The translations under genes and the position numbers were made by a program. From assembly GCF_902158555.1 (NCBI RefSeq), contig NZ_CABGGS010000043.1, forward strand, positions 310,001 to 374,000: a stretch of DNA of 64,000 nucleotides, in the 5' to 3' direction. The notes beneath the pieces are model-generated. The model was not told the DNA's origin and ran no database searches. It saw nothing but the letters and a program-made list of their open reading frames with translations. Source of the stretch: Klebsiella spallanzanii (GTDB taxonomy: Bacteria > Pseudomonadota > Gammaproteobacteria > Enterobacterales > Enterobacteriaceae). Within the stretch, counting starts at the first letter, position 1. Each line of letters starts with the position of its first letter. Shown here piece by piece: positions 48,943-60,281 of this stretch.

Positions 48943-49431
48943 CTACGATGCCAGCCACAGCCGCAGACGCATCCCCCAGCCGCTGGTCCAGCCGGTGGTG
49001 ATTGACTTAACCTCGCCGCGTGAGATAACCACCACCGTTGGCGTGACCTGCACATCCCACTGTTGTGAAAGCTGGCCGCTGGCGTCATTGATCGTTGGCA
49101 GCGCCATTTTTTTGTGCGCCAGCCATCTCGCCAGGGTAGCGTTGTCGCCGGAACGCAGTGCAACCGTCATGACATTGCCGCCATCGTCGGCCAAAGCGGC
49201 CACCGACGGCGTGGTGTAACGGCACACGCTACACCACGTGGCCCAGACGTACAGCAGCAGAGGGCGCTCGTGGCTCATCACTGCCAGATCGACCGTCCGA
49301 CCATCAAGCGTTTGCAGCGGCGTACTGGAAAAATTCTGCGGCAGGGCAGGTTTGCGCAAGTAATCCACCGCCAGGCTTACTGCGGCAACAATCAGCAGCC
49401 AGGTCAAAATCTGTCTGAATATTTTAAGCAT
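48943..49431 (-). CDS. Membrane-anchored thioredoxin-like protein disulfide oxidoreductase
   Basis: A 162-residue protein with an N-terminal membrane anchor (ILTWLLIVAAVSLAVDYLRK) and a periplasmic thioredoxin fold with active site CSVC in YVWATWCSVCRYTTPS. The cis-proline loop is seen in VQVTPTVVVI. It resembles ScsD-type proteins of copper-tolerance systems, but no other scs genes are near. The start at 49431 is chosen because the residues upstream of it in the longer frame from 49485 add a hydrophilic tail before the anchor; neither has a strong ribosome-binding site. Absent at this place in E. coli K-12. Confidence 0.78.
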   Translation of the reverse strand: MLKIFRQILTWLLIVAAVSLAVDYLRKPALPQNFSSTPLQTLDGRTVDLAVMSHERPLLLYVWATWCSVCRYTTPSVAALADDGGNVMTVALRSGDNATLARWLAHKKMALPTINDASGQLSQQWDVQVTPTVVVISRGEVKSITTGWTSGWGMRLRLWLAS

Positions 49432-49627
49432 CGTTTTTTCTACATTGTGATGCACCGGAACGGCCGGAAGCGTGCTGGCGTTCATTGAAGGAAGAGGTAA
49501 AATCGCCTCAACTATTTATGTGGTTTATATTATCGGGCGAAAGCGCATTAGCAAATGCTATGGCTGTAAAGAAGTGTCTGTTTCGTGGGAAGTTTTGCCC
49601 CCTTCCTGCTGGAAGAGGGCAAGAGGA

Positions 49628-51100
<1,473 letters not shown>

Positions 51101-51182
51101 CTAGCAAAGGGGATATAAATGTCACGATATAACAATTTTCCCTGCGTGGAATTTGTTACATCGAAAAAACAGGGTGTTATTT

Positions 51183-51938
51183 TCAGGCGAGTTTACGCGC
51201 TAATTTACGCCCGAGGCTTTCAAGAATATAAATAACCGGGATCTGCGTCGTAATATCGTAGACGCCGCCGATGCGCGTTTGCGGGACGTGCCAGGAGAGA
51301 TTGAAGTCCGCAAGCTTTGCCAGCCGCGAGTGTTCGTGGCTGGTGATGGACATTACCTTGCAGCGGTGCAGGCTGAACTGGCTGGCGAAGCGCAGAATCT
51401 CTTCGGTTTCACCGGAAACCGACAGCACAATTGCCAGCGCATTGCGCGCCATGTCATTAGTGACCGGAAAATAAGGGTCGTCAATATGATTGCTGAATTT
51501 CCCGACGTTAGAAAAGAAGCGCGCGCCATATTTAGCCAGTGCGCCGGAAGTCCCGGCACCGACGAAAATAATACGTTCCGAAGAGAGAATAATATCGACG
51601 GCCTGTTCCAGTAAGCCATCAAATTCATCGTTATTCACGCTTTTAAAAAAGCTCATTATTTCACTGGCACCGATATTTGCCTGTTGAGGCTCATTCTGCT
51701 CCAGATATAATTTAAAACGTACGCGAAACTCTGAGTAGCCTTCGCACTGCAGCTTGCGGCAGAAGCGCAGGACGGTCGTCGTAGAGACGCCAGCAGCTTC
51801 CGCCAGCTCGCGGATGGTCATGTACATCACTTTGTCGCGATTTTTAATGACGTAGTGATAGACCATCATCTCAAGATTATTGAGACTGGCAATAGCAGCG
51901 TGGGAGAAGATACTCACAGGGGCAAACTCACAATTCAT
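51183..51938 (-). CDS. MurR/RpiR-family transcriptional regulator
   Basis: A 251-residue regulator with an N-terminal RpiR-type helix-turn-helix (TIRELAEAAGVSTTTVLRFCRKL, about residues 41-63) and a C-terminal SIS sugar-phosphate isomerase-like domain (IIFVGAGTSGALAKYGARFF, then VLSVSGETEEIL). Such proteins sense phosphosugars. It lies 121 bases upstream of bglA on the same strand and most likely regulates it. E. coli K-12 does not have it here. Confidence 0.85.
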   Translation of the reverse strand: MNCEFAPVSIFSHAAIASLNNLEMMVYHYVIKNRDKVMYMTIRELAEAAGVSTTTVLRFCRKLQCEGYSEFRVRFKLYLEQNEPQQANIGASEIMSFFKSVNNDEFDGLLEQAVDIILSSERIIFVGAGTSGALAKYGARFFSNVGKFSNHIDDPYFPVTNDMARNALAIVLSVSGETEEILRFASQFSLHRCKVMSITSHEHSRLAKLADFNLSWHVPQTRIGGVYDITTQIPVIYILESLGRKLARKLA

Positions 51939-51961
51939 AATGACCAGGACGGAATTATATC

Positions 51962-52273
51962 ATGCAGCCAAATGACATTACCTTTTTTCAGCGCTTTCAG
52001 GACGACATCCTCGCTGGGCGTAAAACCATTACCATTCGCGATGCGGCGGAGTCGCACTTTAAACCTGGCGATGTGCTGCGCGTTGGCCGCTATGAAGATG
52101 ATGGCTATTTTTGCACTATTCGCGTAGTGGCAACTTCAACGGTGACGCTGGATATGCTGAGCGAACTGCATGCGCAGCAGGAAAATATGACGCTGGAACA
52201 GCTGCGTGCGGTGATTGCGGAGATCTACCCGGAAGAAAAGCAGTTTTATGTTATTGAATTCGAAAGGCTTTAA
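51962..52273 (+). CDS. yqfB: YqfB, N4-acetylcytidine amidohydrolase (ASCH domain)
   Basis: A 103-residue ASCH-domain protein. E. coli YqfB hydrolyses N4-acetylcytidine; its catalytic residues Lys21, Thr24 and Glu74 are all conserved here (GRKTITIR and QQENMTL). Single gene divergent from the RpiR regulator with a 23-base gap, so promoters overlap. Confidence 0.9.
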   Translation: MQPNDITFFQRFQDDILAGRKTITIRDAAESHFKPGDVLRVGRYEDDGYFCTIRVVATSTVTLDMLSELHAQQENMTLEQLRAVIAEIYPEEKQFYVIEFERL

Positions 52274-52401
52274 TTAATTAGAGAACAACTGTTAGTTGAA
52301 ATTTGTCTGTAACATGATGATTTTATGGTGTTTACAAATATTCATCTTTTTATTTTAGCTAACAGGTGTTCACTGGAATCATTCTCAGTTACCCTAAGTG
52401 A

Positions 52402-53094
<693 letters not shown>

Positions 53095-53124
53095 ATTTAG
53101 GGAAGTCTTCCCGGTTGTGGTTTT

Positions 53125-53168
53125 GTAGCCCGGACATGGCGCGCCAGCGCCGCCTCCGGGGAGGCGGC
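53125..53168. repeat. REP element
   Basis: GTAGCCCGGACATGGCGCGCC followed by AGCGCCGCCTCCGGG forms a REP hairpin between the convergent yqfA and ygfZ genes. It shares its consensus with the inverted copy at 48853-48887. Confidence 0.75.
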
Positions 53169-53179
53169 TTATCCGAGAC

Positions 53180-54163
53180 TTAGCTCTCTTCCAGCGAATA
53201 CGGCAGCGGCTCGATGCTCAGGTTGCCGGCATCGTCGCGTACGCGAAATACGCTGTCCGGTTCCATATCGTTATTCATCACTACCTGCACCAGAAGACGA
53301 CCGTCATCCAGTTGAACAGCCGCTAAAACGGTGCCGGTGCGACGCCAGTTTTCGCCCATTTTCAGCTCCAGGTCTTCCCCGGCTTCCGGTACGCGGCTGG
53401 CTGTTCCCGCCAGATACCACAGGGCACGCTTATTAGCGCCGCGGAATTTAGCGCGAGCAACCATTTCCTGGCCGGTGTAGCAGCCTTTCTTAAAGCTGAT
53501 ACCGCCCAGCGCCTGCAGGTTGGTAGCCTGCGGAATAAACTGTGCGCTGTTGGCGCTGTCGATAACCGGCAGACCGGCTTCAATATTCAGCGCCAGCCAC
53601 TGCTGGCTATTATTCAACTGCGCTTCACCGCGCAAGGCGTTGGTGACGCGGGTTGCGGTTTCCACATCGGTCACCAGAAGGAAACGCTCGGCCGGATGTT
53701 CAAACCACAGCAGGCTGGTGACACCTTCGCTAACAACCTGTTTATCGGCATTGGGCAATTCACCAAATAGCGGTGCCAGCGCGGCGCGGGCCTGAAAACC
53801 GGCGACGCCAAGCATCACGAGGTTATCATCGGCGGCGATGGTTACTTTGGAGAATACCGCGTACTTTTTCAGTTCAGTCAACTGAGCATCGCGCAGGCTG
53901 CGGCGTTCAATCCACGCAAACCCCTCATTACGGCGGAAAACGCGCAGGTTGCTCCACATCTTGCCTTTGGCGTCACAATGCGCGGCAAGCAGATGCTGCT
54001 CGTCGGTCAGGTGGCTGACGTCGGCGGTAATCTGCCCCTGCAGATATTTCTCGCCATCCGGACCAGTAATTGTCGCCAGCGCCCAGTCATCCAACGTCAT
54101 CAGCGTTAACGGCAAGCGAGCGGAAGAGGAGGGCTGACGCGGAGGAAAAGGTGTAAAAGCCAT
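53180..54163 (-). CDS. ygfZ: YgfZ, tRNA-modifying folate-binding Fe-S cluster protein
   Basis: A 327-residue folate-binding protein related to GcvT that helps the assembly or repair of certain Fe-S enzymes, including MiaB. The signature KGCYTGQE is present with the essential Cys228. The start at 54163 gives [14 protein letters not shown] as in E. coli; two extra upstream residues (MT) in frame are not used. It is divergent from sdhE, which is also a folate/flavin-cofactor-linked gene pairing seen in enterobacteria. Confidence 0.94.
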   Translation of the reverse strand: MAFTPFPPRQPSSSARLPLTLMTLDDWALATITGPDGEKYLQGQITADVSHLTDEQHLLAAHCDAKGKMWSNLRVFRRNEGFAWIERRSLRDAQLTELKKYAVFSKVTIAADDNLVMLGVAGFQARAALAPLFGELPNADKQVVSEGVTSLLWFEHPAERFLLVTDVETATRVTNALRGEAQLNNSQQWLALNIEAGLPVIDSANSAQFIPQATNLQALGGISFKKGCYTGQEMVARAKFRGANKRALWYLAGTASRVPEAGEDLELKMGENWRRTGTVLAAVQLDDGRLLVQVVMNNDMEPDSVFRVRDDAGNLSIEPLPYSLEES

Positions 54164-54407
54164 AGTCATATCCTGAATAGCTTAACGCAGAGTGTGTGAC
54201 TAATGGTAAAAGAGCTATGGTGCAATGCAAGCCCTTTCGACAGGCCATTCGTGCCCTAAAATGCGGGAAGCTAAAACGAGTGAAAGAATAAATAACCTGA
54301 TTATTTTAGGGTTTTCATGGAATAGCGCTCGCGAATCTCGATATTCCAGTGAAGTCGGTGTCGAAAACGGGTTAAACTAAACAATATCTATATGCAGGAA
54401 GGACAAC

Positions 54408-54674
54408 ATGGACATTAACAATAAGGCCCGCATCCACTGGGCATGCCGCCGGGGTATGCGTGAACTCGATATCTCCATCATGCCGTTTTTCGAGCATGAG
54501 TACGATACGCTTAGCGATGGCGACAAACAGTTGTTCATCCGCCTGCTGGAAAACGACGATCCGGACTTATTCAACTGGTTGATGAACCATGGCGAACCGG
54601 CTGATGCGGAACTGCAACGGATGGTAAAATTAATTCAGACACGGAATCGGGAACGTGGTCCTGTGGCAATCTGA
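54408..54674 (+). CDS. sdhE: SdhE, FAD assembly factor
   Basis: An 88-residue protein that promotes covalent FAD attachment to succinate dehydrogenase and fumarate reductase (formerly ygfY or cptB). The RGxxE motif is at Arg15, Gly16 and Glu19 (CRRGMRELD). Its 3' end overlaps the ygfX start by 20 bases in another frame, so the two are translationally coupled. Confidence 0.95.
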   Translation: MDINNKARIHWACRRGMRELDISIMPFFEHEYDTLSDGDKQLFIRLLENDDPDLFNWLMNHGEPADAELQRMVKLIQTRNRERGPVAI

Positions 54675-55065
54675 TTTACGCATCTCGTGGCGAGCGCAGT
54701 GGTTCTCGCTGTTGCTGCACGGCATTGTGGCGGCGCTGGTGCTGCTGATGCCCTGGCCGCTCAGTTACACCCCGCTGTGGCTGATACTGCTGTCTCTGGT
54801 GGTATTCGACTGCGTGCGCAGTCAGCGGCGGATCCACGCACGTCAGGGCGAAATAAAGCTGCTGATCGACTCTCGTCTGCGCTGGCAAAAAGCGGAGTGG
54901 GATATCGTCGGCACTCCGTGGGTGATTAACAGCGGAATGCTGCTGCGCCTGCGACATACGGAAAACCACCGCACCCAGCACCTGTGGGTTGCTGCAGATA
55001 GCATGGACGCGGGGGAGTGGCGCGATCTGCGTCGGCTGGTATTACAGAAACCGACGCAAGATTAA
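54655..55065 (+). CDS. ygfX: YgfX (CptA) membrane protein
   Basis: A 136-residue protein with two N-terminal hydrophobic segments ([19 protein letters not shown] and [14 protein letters not shown]) and a cytoplasmic C-terminal domain. E. coli YgfX was described as a toxin that affects FtsZ and MreB with YgfY as antitoxin, while later work places YgfY/SdhE in flavinylation; YgfX is then a membrane partner. The start is GTG at 54655, inside sdhE, giving the E. coli-like MVLWQSDLR. Confidence 0.9.
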   Translation: MVLWQSDLRISWRAQWFSLLLHGIVAALVLLMPWPLSYTPLWLILLSLVVFDCVRSQRRIHARQGEIKLLIDSRLRWQKAEWDIVGTPWVINSGMLLRLRHTENHRTQHLWVAADSMDAGEWRDLRRLVLQKPTQD

Positions 55066-55073
55066 ACGAAGAC

Positions 55074-55595
55074 TCAGGCGAACTGCTCTGCCATTTCGCC
55101 GAGGATTTGCTCACACCAGTTCTGGATACGCTCATCGCTCAGGTCGTACTGATTCGTTTCATCGAGCGCCAGACCAACGAACAGCTGGCCGTCAGCGATG
55201 ACTGGTTTCGGACTGGTGAACTCATAGCCTTCAGTTGGCCAATAGCCGATAAACTTAACCCCCCTGGTTGCCAGCTTGTCATGCAGCATACCGAGCGCGT
55301 CAAGGAACCATTCGCCATAACCTAGCTGGTCGCCCATGCCGTATAGCGCGACGATCTTATCCTGCAGATCCAGCGTATCGAGCTGCTGCCAGACCGCCTC
55401 CCAGTCTTCCTGGATCTCGCCAAAATCCCAGGTCGGAATGCCGAGGATCAGCACGTCATATTGCGTCATCAGGGCAGGGGAATCATCTTTCAGGTTATGC
55501 AGCGTCACCAGTTCAGGGCCGATGATATCGCGGATTTTTTCCGCCGCCATTTCGGTGTAGCAGGTGCTGGAACCGTAAAAAAGACCTATGTTCAT
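55074..55595 (-). CDS. fldB: Flavodoxin 2
   Basis: A 173-residue flavodoxin carrying FMN. The phosphate-binding loop GSSTCYTE (residues 8-15), TWDFGEIQ and [13 protein letters not shown] are the FMN-contact segments. It is convergent with ygfX (8 bases between stops) and divergent from xerD. SoxRS control is known in E. coli; no site was identified here. Confidence 0.95.
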   Translation of the reverse strand: MNIGLFYGSSTCYTEMAAEKIRDIIGPELVTLHNLKDDSPALMTQYDVLILGIPTWDFGEIQEDWEAVWQQLDTLDLQDKIVALYGMGDQLGYGEWFLDALGMLHDKLATRGVKFIGYWPTEGYEFTSPKPVIADGQLFVGLALDETNQYDLSDERIQNWCEQILGEMAEQFA

Positions 55596-55716
55596 CGCGG
55601 AAACGTCTCAATTCTTGCTGTGACTTTGCGCTTAGTGTACCAGAAAGGCTGCGCCAGCCTGCAACCCGAATTATTTAGGGTATAATGACGCCGTTTTAAT
55701 AAGCAAAGAGGCCGGA

Positions 55717-56613
55717 GTGGAACAAGATCTCGCACAAATCGAGCAGTTTCTTGATGCCTTATGGCTGGAGCGTAACCTGGCGGAAAACACGCTAAGCGCC
55801 TACCGCCGGGATCTGACGATGGTGGTCGAATGGCTCCATCATCGTGGGCTGTCGCTTGCCAGCGTCAGCGGTGAAGACCTTCAGTCTCTGTTGGCGGAGC
55901 GGCAAACCGGCGGCTATAAAGCCACCAGCACCGCGCGCTTGCTAAGCGCCGTACGCCGTTTCTTCCAGCACCTTTATCGGGAGAAAATCCGCCAGGACGA
56001 CCCCAGCGCGCTGCTGGCATCGCCAAAGCTGCCGCAGAGGTTGCCGAAGGATCTGAGCGAGGCTCAGGTCGAGCGCCTGCTGCAGGCCCCGGTGGTTGAA
56101 CAACCGTTGGAGCTGCGCGACAAAGCCATGCTGGAAGTGTTGTATGCGACAGGTCTGCGCGTTTCAGAGCTGGTGGGCCTGACCATGAGCGACATCAGCC
56201 TGCGCCAGGGCGTGCTGCGCGTGATTGGTAAAGGAAATAAAGAACGGCTGGTACCGTTAGGCGAAGAGGCGGTACTGTGGGTTGAGAATTATCTTGAGTA
56301 CGGGCGTCCCTGGCTGCTGAACGGCGTGGCGTCCGATGTGCTTTTTCCCAGCCAGCGCGCGCAGCAAATGACGCGCCAGACGTTCTGGCATCGGATTAAG
56401 CACTATGCCGTACTGGCGGGGATTGACAGCGACAAGCTCTCCCCGCACGTGTTGCGCCATGCGTTCGCTACGCATTTACTTAACCATGGCGCCGACTTAC
56501 GCGTGGTGCAGATGCTGTTAGGACACAGCGATCTCTCCACGACGCAGATCTACACCCACGTGGCGACCGAGCGTCTGCGACAACTTCATCAACAGCATCA
56601 CCCGCGTGCGTGA
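55717..56613 (+). CDS. xerD: Site-specific recombinase XerD
   Basis: Tyrosine recombinase of 298 residues that, with XerC, resolves chromosome dimers at dif. Catalytic residues are Arg148 (ATGLRVSE), Lys172 region (GKGNKERLVP), His244 and Arg247 (HVLRHAFATH), His270 (LGHSDLSTT) and Tyr279 (TQIYTHV). GTG start at 55717 after GGCCGGA. First of a xerD-dsbC-recJ-prfB-lysS run on the plus strand. Confidence 0.97.
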   Translation: MEQDLAQIEQFLDALWLERNLAENTLSAYRRDLTMVVEWLHHRGLSLASVSGEDLQSLLAERQTGGYKATSTARLLSAVRRFFQHLYREKIRQDDPSALLASPKLPQRLPKDLSEAQVERLLQAPVVEQPLELRDKAMLEVLYATGLRVSELVGLTMSDISLRQGVLRVIGKGNKERLVPLGEEAVLWVENYLEYGRPWLLNGVASDVLFPSQRAQQMTRQTFWHRIKHYAVLAGIDSDKLSPHVLRHAFATHLLNHGADLRVVQMLLGHSDLSTTQIYTHVATERLRQLHQQHHPRA

Positions 56614-56635
56614 GCGCTGAAAAAAAGGATTGAGT

Positions 56636-57349
56636 ATGAAAAAAGGTTTATTGATGTTCACCCTGTTGGCGACCACCTTATCCGGTGCGGCGCATGCCGA
56701 TAGCGCGGCGATCAAACAGCTGCTGACCCGGCTGGGTGTGCAGAGCTCGGACGTGCAACCTTCTCCGGTAAAAGGCATCAGCACCGTGCTGACGGATAGC
56801 GGCGTGCTGTACGTTACCGATGATGGAAAGCACATTATCCAGGGGCCGATGTACGATGTGAGCGGCGCGCAGCCGGTAAACGTTACCAACACGCTGCTGG
56901 CGGGTAAGCTGAACGCGCTGGAAAAAGAGATGATCGTCTATAAAGCGCCGCAGGAAAAACACGTCATCACCGTCTTCACCGATATTACCTGCGGCTACTG
57001 CCATAAACTGCATGAGCAGATGAGCGACTATAACGCGCTGGGTATTACTGTGCGTTATCTGGCCTTCCCGCGTCAGGGCCTGCAAAGCGAAGCCGAGCAG
57101 AATATGAAGGCAATTTGGTGTGCCAAAGACCGTAATAAAGCGCTGGATAACGCCATGAGCGGCAAGGCCGTAGAGGCTGCCAGCTGCGATGTCGATATCG
57201 CTAAACACTACACGCTCGGCGTGCAGCTTGGCGTTAACGGCACCCCGGCGATGGTGCTGAGCGACGGGACCCTTATGCCGGGCTATCGTGACCCTAAAGA
57301 TCTGAAAGCGCTCCTTGATGAGCATCAAAAACAAACGAGCGGTAACTGA
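56636..57349 (+). CDS. dsbC: Thiol:disulfide interchange protein DsbC
   Basis: Periplasmic disulfide isomerase. The 237-residue precursor has a signal peptide ending AAHA-DS at residue 21-22, an N-terminal dimerisation domain, and a thioredoxin domain with active site Cys119-Gly-Tyr-Cys122 in DITCGYCHKL. A second cysteine pair (WCAKD and ASCDVD) is also conserved. The ATG at 56636 follows AAAAAAGGA; two upstream residues in frame from a TTG are ignored. It is six bases before recJ. Confidence 0.96.
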   Translation: MKKGLLMFTLLATTLSGAAHADSAAIKQLLTRLGVQSSDVQPSPVKGISTVLTDSGVLYVTDDGKHIIQGPMYDVSGAQPVNVTNTLLAGKLNALEKEMIVYKAPQEKHVITVFTDITCGYCHKLHEQMSDYNALGITVRYLAFPRQGLQSEAEQNMKAIWCAKDRNKALDNAMSGKAVEAASCDVDIAKHYTLGVQLGVNGTPAMVLSDGTLMPGYRDPKDLKALLDEHQKQTSGN

Positions 57350-57354
57350 TTCGC

Positions 57355-59088
57355 GTGAAACAACAGATACAACTACGCCGCCGTGAGGCGGCTGACGACG
57401 CCGATTTGCCTTCAGACCTTCCCCCGCTGCTGCAACGGCTGTACGCCAGTCGCGGCGTGCGCAGCGCGCAGGAGCTGGAGCGCGGCGTGAAAGGCATGCT
57501 GCCATGGTCGCAGCTGACCGGCGTTGAGAAAGCAGTAGAGATGCTCTATGGGGCCTTCAAGCAGGATCTGCATATTGTCGTCGTCGGCGATTTTGACGCC
57601 GACGGCGCGACCAGCACCGCGCTGAGCGTCCTGGCCCTTCGCGCGCTGGGCTACGGCAACGTCTCTTACCTGGTCCCTAATCGCTTTGACGACGGTTATG
57701 GCCTGAGTCCGGAAGTGGTCGATCAGGCTCACGCCCGCGGCGCGCAGATGATTATGACCGTGGATAACGGCATTTCGTCCCACGCTGGCGTCGATCATGC
57801 TCATGCGCTGGGTATTTCGGTGCTGGTGACCGATCACCATCTGCCGGGGGATACGCTGCCCGCCGCCGAAGCGATTATTAACCCGAACCTGCGTGACTGC
57901 GAGTTCCCGTCAAAATCGCTGGCCGGAGTAGGCGTGGCCTTTTATCTGATGCTGGCGCTGCGCACTTTTCTCCGTGATAAAGGCTGGTTTGAGGAGCGCG
58001 GTATTGCGCCACCGAATCTGGCTGATTTACTCGACCTGGTGGCGCTTGGCACCGTGGCGGACGTTGTACCGCTGGATGCCAACAACCGTATTCTGACCTG
58101 GCAGGGGCTGAGCCGCATTCGGGCGGGTAAATGCCGTCCAGGCATTAAAGCGCTGCTGGAAATCTCTAATCGCGATCCGCAAAAGCTGGCGGCCAGCGAT
58201 CTCGGTTTCGCGCTGGGTCCGAGGCTTAATGCGGCGGGACGGCTGGACGATATGTCCGTTGGTGTGGCGCTGCTGCTGTGTGACAACACCGGCGAAGCGC
58301 GAATGCTGGCGAATGAACTTGATGCGCTAAATCAGACGCGTAAAGAGATAGAGCAGGGAATGCAGGCGGAAGCGCTGACCTTGTGCGAAAAGCTGGAACG
58401 CAGCAGTGAAACGCTACCAGGTGGGCTGGCGATGTATCACCCGCAGTGGCATCAGGGCGTTGTCGGCATCCTGGCTTCACGCATCAAAGAGCGTTTTCAT
58501 CGTCCGGTCATCGCTTTTGCGCCCACCGGAGACGGACTGCTAAAAGGCTCCGGTCGGTCGATTCAGGGGCTGCACATGCGCGATGCGCTGGAGCGCCTGG
58601 ATACGCTCTATCCTGGCATGATTCTGAAGTTCGGCGGCCATGCTATGGCTGCGGGACTGTCGCTGGAAGAGGGGCGCTTTGACGAGTTTCAGCAACGCTT
58701 TGGCGAGCTGGTAACCGAGTGGCTCGACCCCGCGCTATTGCAAGGGGAAGTGGTCTCTGACGGTCCTCTGGCGGCGGCTGAAATGAGTATGGAAGTCGCA
58801 CAGATGCTGCGCGACGCAGGGCCGTGGGGGCAAATGTTCCCCGAACCGCTGTTCGATGGCCGTTTTCGCATTTTACAGCAGCGGCTGGTCGGCGAGCGTC
58901 ACCTGAAGGTCATGGTTGAACCCGTTGGCGGCGGCCCGCTGCTGGATGGTATCGCGTTTAATGTCGATACTTCCATTTGGCCAGATCCCGGCGTTCGTGA
59001 AGTGCAGCTAGCCTATAAGCTTGATATCAATGAGTTCCGCGGGAACCGCAGCCTGCAGCTGATCATTGACCACCTCTGGCCAAATTGA
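57355..59088 (+). CDS. recJ: Single-stranded-DNA exonuclease RecJ
   Basis: 5'-3' ssDNA exonuclease in recombination, mismatch and base-excision repair. The 577-residue protein has the DHH-family motifs DFDADGA (Asp79-Asp83), VDNG near residue 136, TDHH (Asp160-His162) and the later DHHA1 part with GSGRS and GGHAMAAG. GTG start at 57355 immediately after dsbC, giving MKQQIQLRRRE. Length equals E. coli RecJ. Confidence 0.97.
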   Translation: MKQQIQLRRREAADDADLPSDLPPLLQRLYASRGVRSAQELERGVKGMLPWSQLTGVEKAVEMLYGAFKQDLHIVVVGDFDADGATSTALSVLALRALGYGNVSYLVPNRFDDGYGLSPEVVDQAHARGAQMIMTVDNGISSHAGVDHAHALGISVLVTDHHLPGDTLPAAEAIINPNLRDCEFPSKSLAGVGVAFYLMLALRTFLRDKGWFEERGIAPPNLADLLDLVALGTVADVVPLDANNRILTWQGLSRIRAGKCRPGIKALLEISNRDPQKLAASDLGFALGPRLNAAGRLDDMSVGVALLLCDNTGEARMLANELDALNQTRKEIEQGMQAEALTLCEKLERSSETLPGGLAMYHPQWHQGVVGILASRIKERFHRPVIAFAPTGDGLLKGSGRSIQGLHMRDALERLDTLYPGMILKFGGHAMAAGLSLEEGRFDEFQQRFGELVTEWLDPALLQGEVVSDGPLAAAEMSMEVAQMLRDAGPWGQMFPEPLFDGRFRILQQRLVGERHLKVMVEPVGGGPLLDGIAFNVDTSIWPDPGVREVQLAYKLDINEFRGNRSLQLIIDHLWPN

Positions 59089-59173
59089 CAACAGTATATT
59101 AATAAGGGCGCGAATCCGGTAGAATTCCGCTCTTATCACCGCATTTTGACGAATCCATTAAAAGAAACCGATC

Positions 59174-60272
59174 ATGTTTGAAATAAATCCGGTAAAAAAC
59201 CGCATTCAGGACCTCACGGAGCGCTCCGACGTTCTCAGGGGGTATCTTTGACTATGATGCTAAGAAAGAGCGTCTCGAAGAAGTAAACGCCGAGCTGGAA
59301 CAGCCGGACGTCTGGAACGAACCCGAGCGCGCTCAGGCGCTGGGCAAAGAACGTTCCTCGCTGGAAGCCATCGTTGATACGCTGGATCAGATGTCTCAGG
59401 GGCTGGAGGATGTTTCTGGTCTTCTGGAGCTGGCCGTTGAAGCCGATGACGAAGAGACTTTCAACGAAGCCGTTGCTGAACTTGACGTGCTGGAAGAGAA
59501 GCTGGCGCAGCTGGAATTCCGCCGCATGTTCTCCGGTGAATACGACAGCGCCGATTGCTACCTTGATATCCAGGCCGGTTCCGGTGGTACAGAAGCACAG
59601 GATTGGGCCAGCATGCTGACGCGTATGTATCTGCGTTGGGCTGAAGCCCGCGGCTTTAAAACCGAGATTATCGAAGAGTCTGAAGGCGAAGTGGCGGGCA
59701 TTAAGTCCGTGACTATCAAGATTATCGGCGATTACGCCTACGGCTGGTTGCGTACCGAAACCGGCGTGCATCGCCTGGTGCGTAAGAGCCCGTTCGATTC
59801 CGGCGGCCGCCGCCACACTTCTTTCAGCTCTGCGTTCGTTTACCCGGAAGTGGATGACGATATTGATATCGAAATCAACCCGGCGGATCTGCGTATCGAC
59901 GTTTATCGCGCATCTGGCGCGGGCGGTCAGCACGTTAACCGTACGGAATCCGCGGTACGTATCACCCACATTCCGACCGGCTTAGTGACGCAGTGCCAGA
60001 ACGACCGTTCACAGCACAAGAACAAAGACCAGGCCATGAAGCAGATGAAAGCGAAGCTTTATGAGCTGGAAATGCAGAAGAAAAATGCCGAGAAGCAGGC
60101 GATGGAAGATACCAAGTCCGACATCGGCTGGGGCAGCCAGATCCGCTCTTACGTGCTGGATGACTCCCGCATTAAAGATCTGCGCACCGGGGTGGAAACC
60201 CGCAACACTCAGGCGGTGCTGGACGGCAGCCTGGATCAATTTATCGAAGCAAGTTTGAAAGCAGGGTTATGA
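59174..60272 (+). CDS. prfB: Peptide chain release factor RF2, with programmed +1 frameshift
   Basis: Recognises UGA and UAA stops. The frame opens at 59174 ([14 protein letters not shown]) and meets an in-frame TGA at 59249-59251, in CTT-TGA-C. A Shine-Dalgarno-like AGGGGG lies at 59237-59242, at the spacing that drives the +1 shift; RF2 level thus controls its own synthesis. After the shift (continuing GAC at 59250) the frame runs to 60270-60272, 365 residues in all. The tripeptide anticodon region [10 protein letters not shown] and catalytic GGQ (GAGGQHVN) are intact. Residue 246 is Ala ([10 protein letters not shown]), as in most bacteria, not Thr as in E. coli K-12. Split into two frames, it is easily missed by gene callers. 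lysS follows after 9 bases. Confidence 0.97.
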
Positions 60273-60281
60273 GGAACCAAC

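Noticed and set aside
54408-55065. sdhE-ygfX as a toxin-antitoxin system
   Set aside because: This older reading of the pair is weaker than the flavinylation role of SdhE; the RGxxE motif and wide conservation favour the assembly factor.
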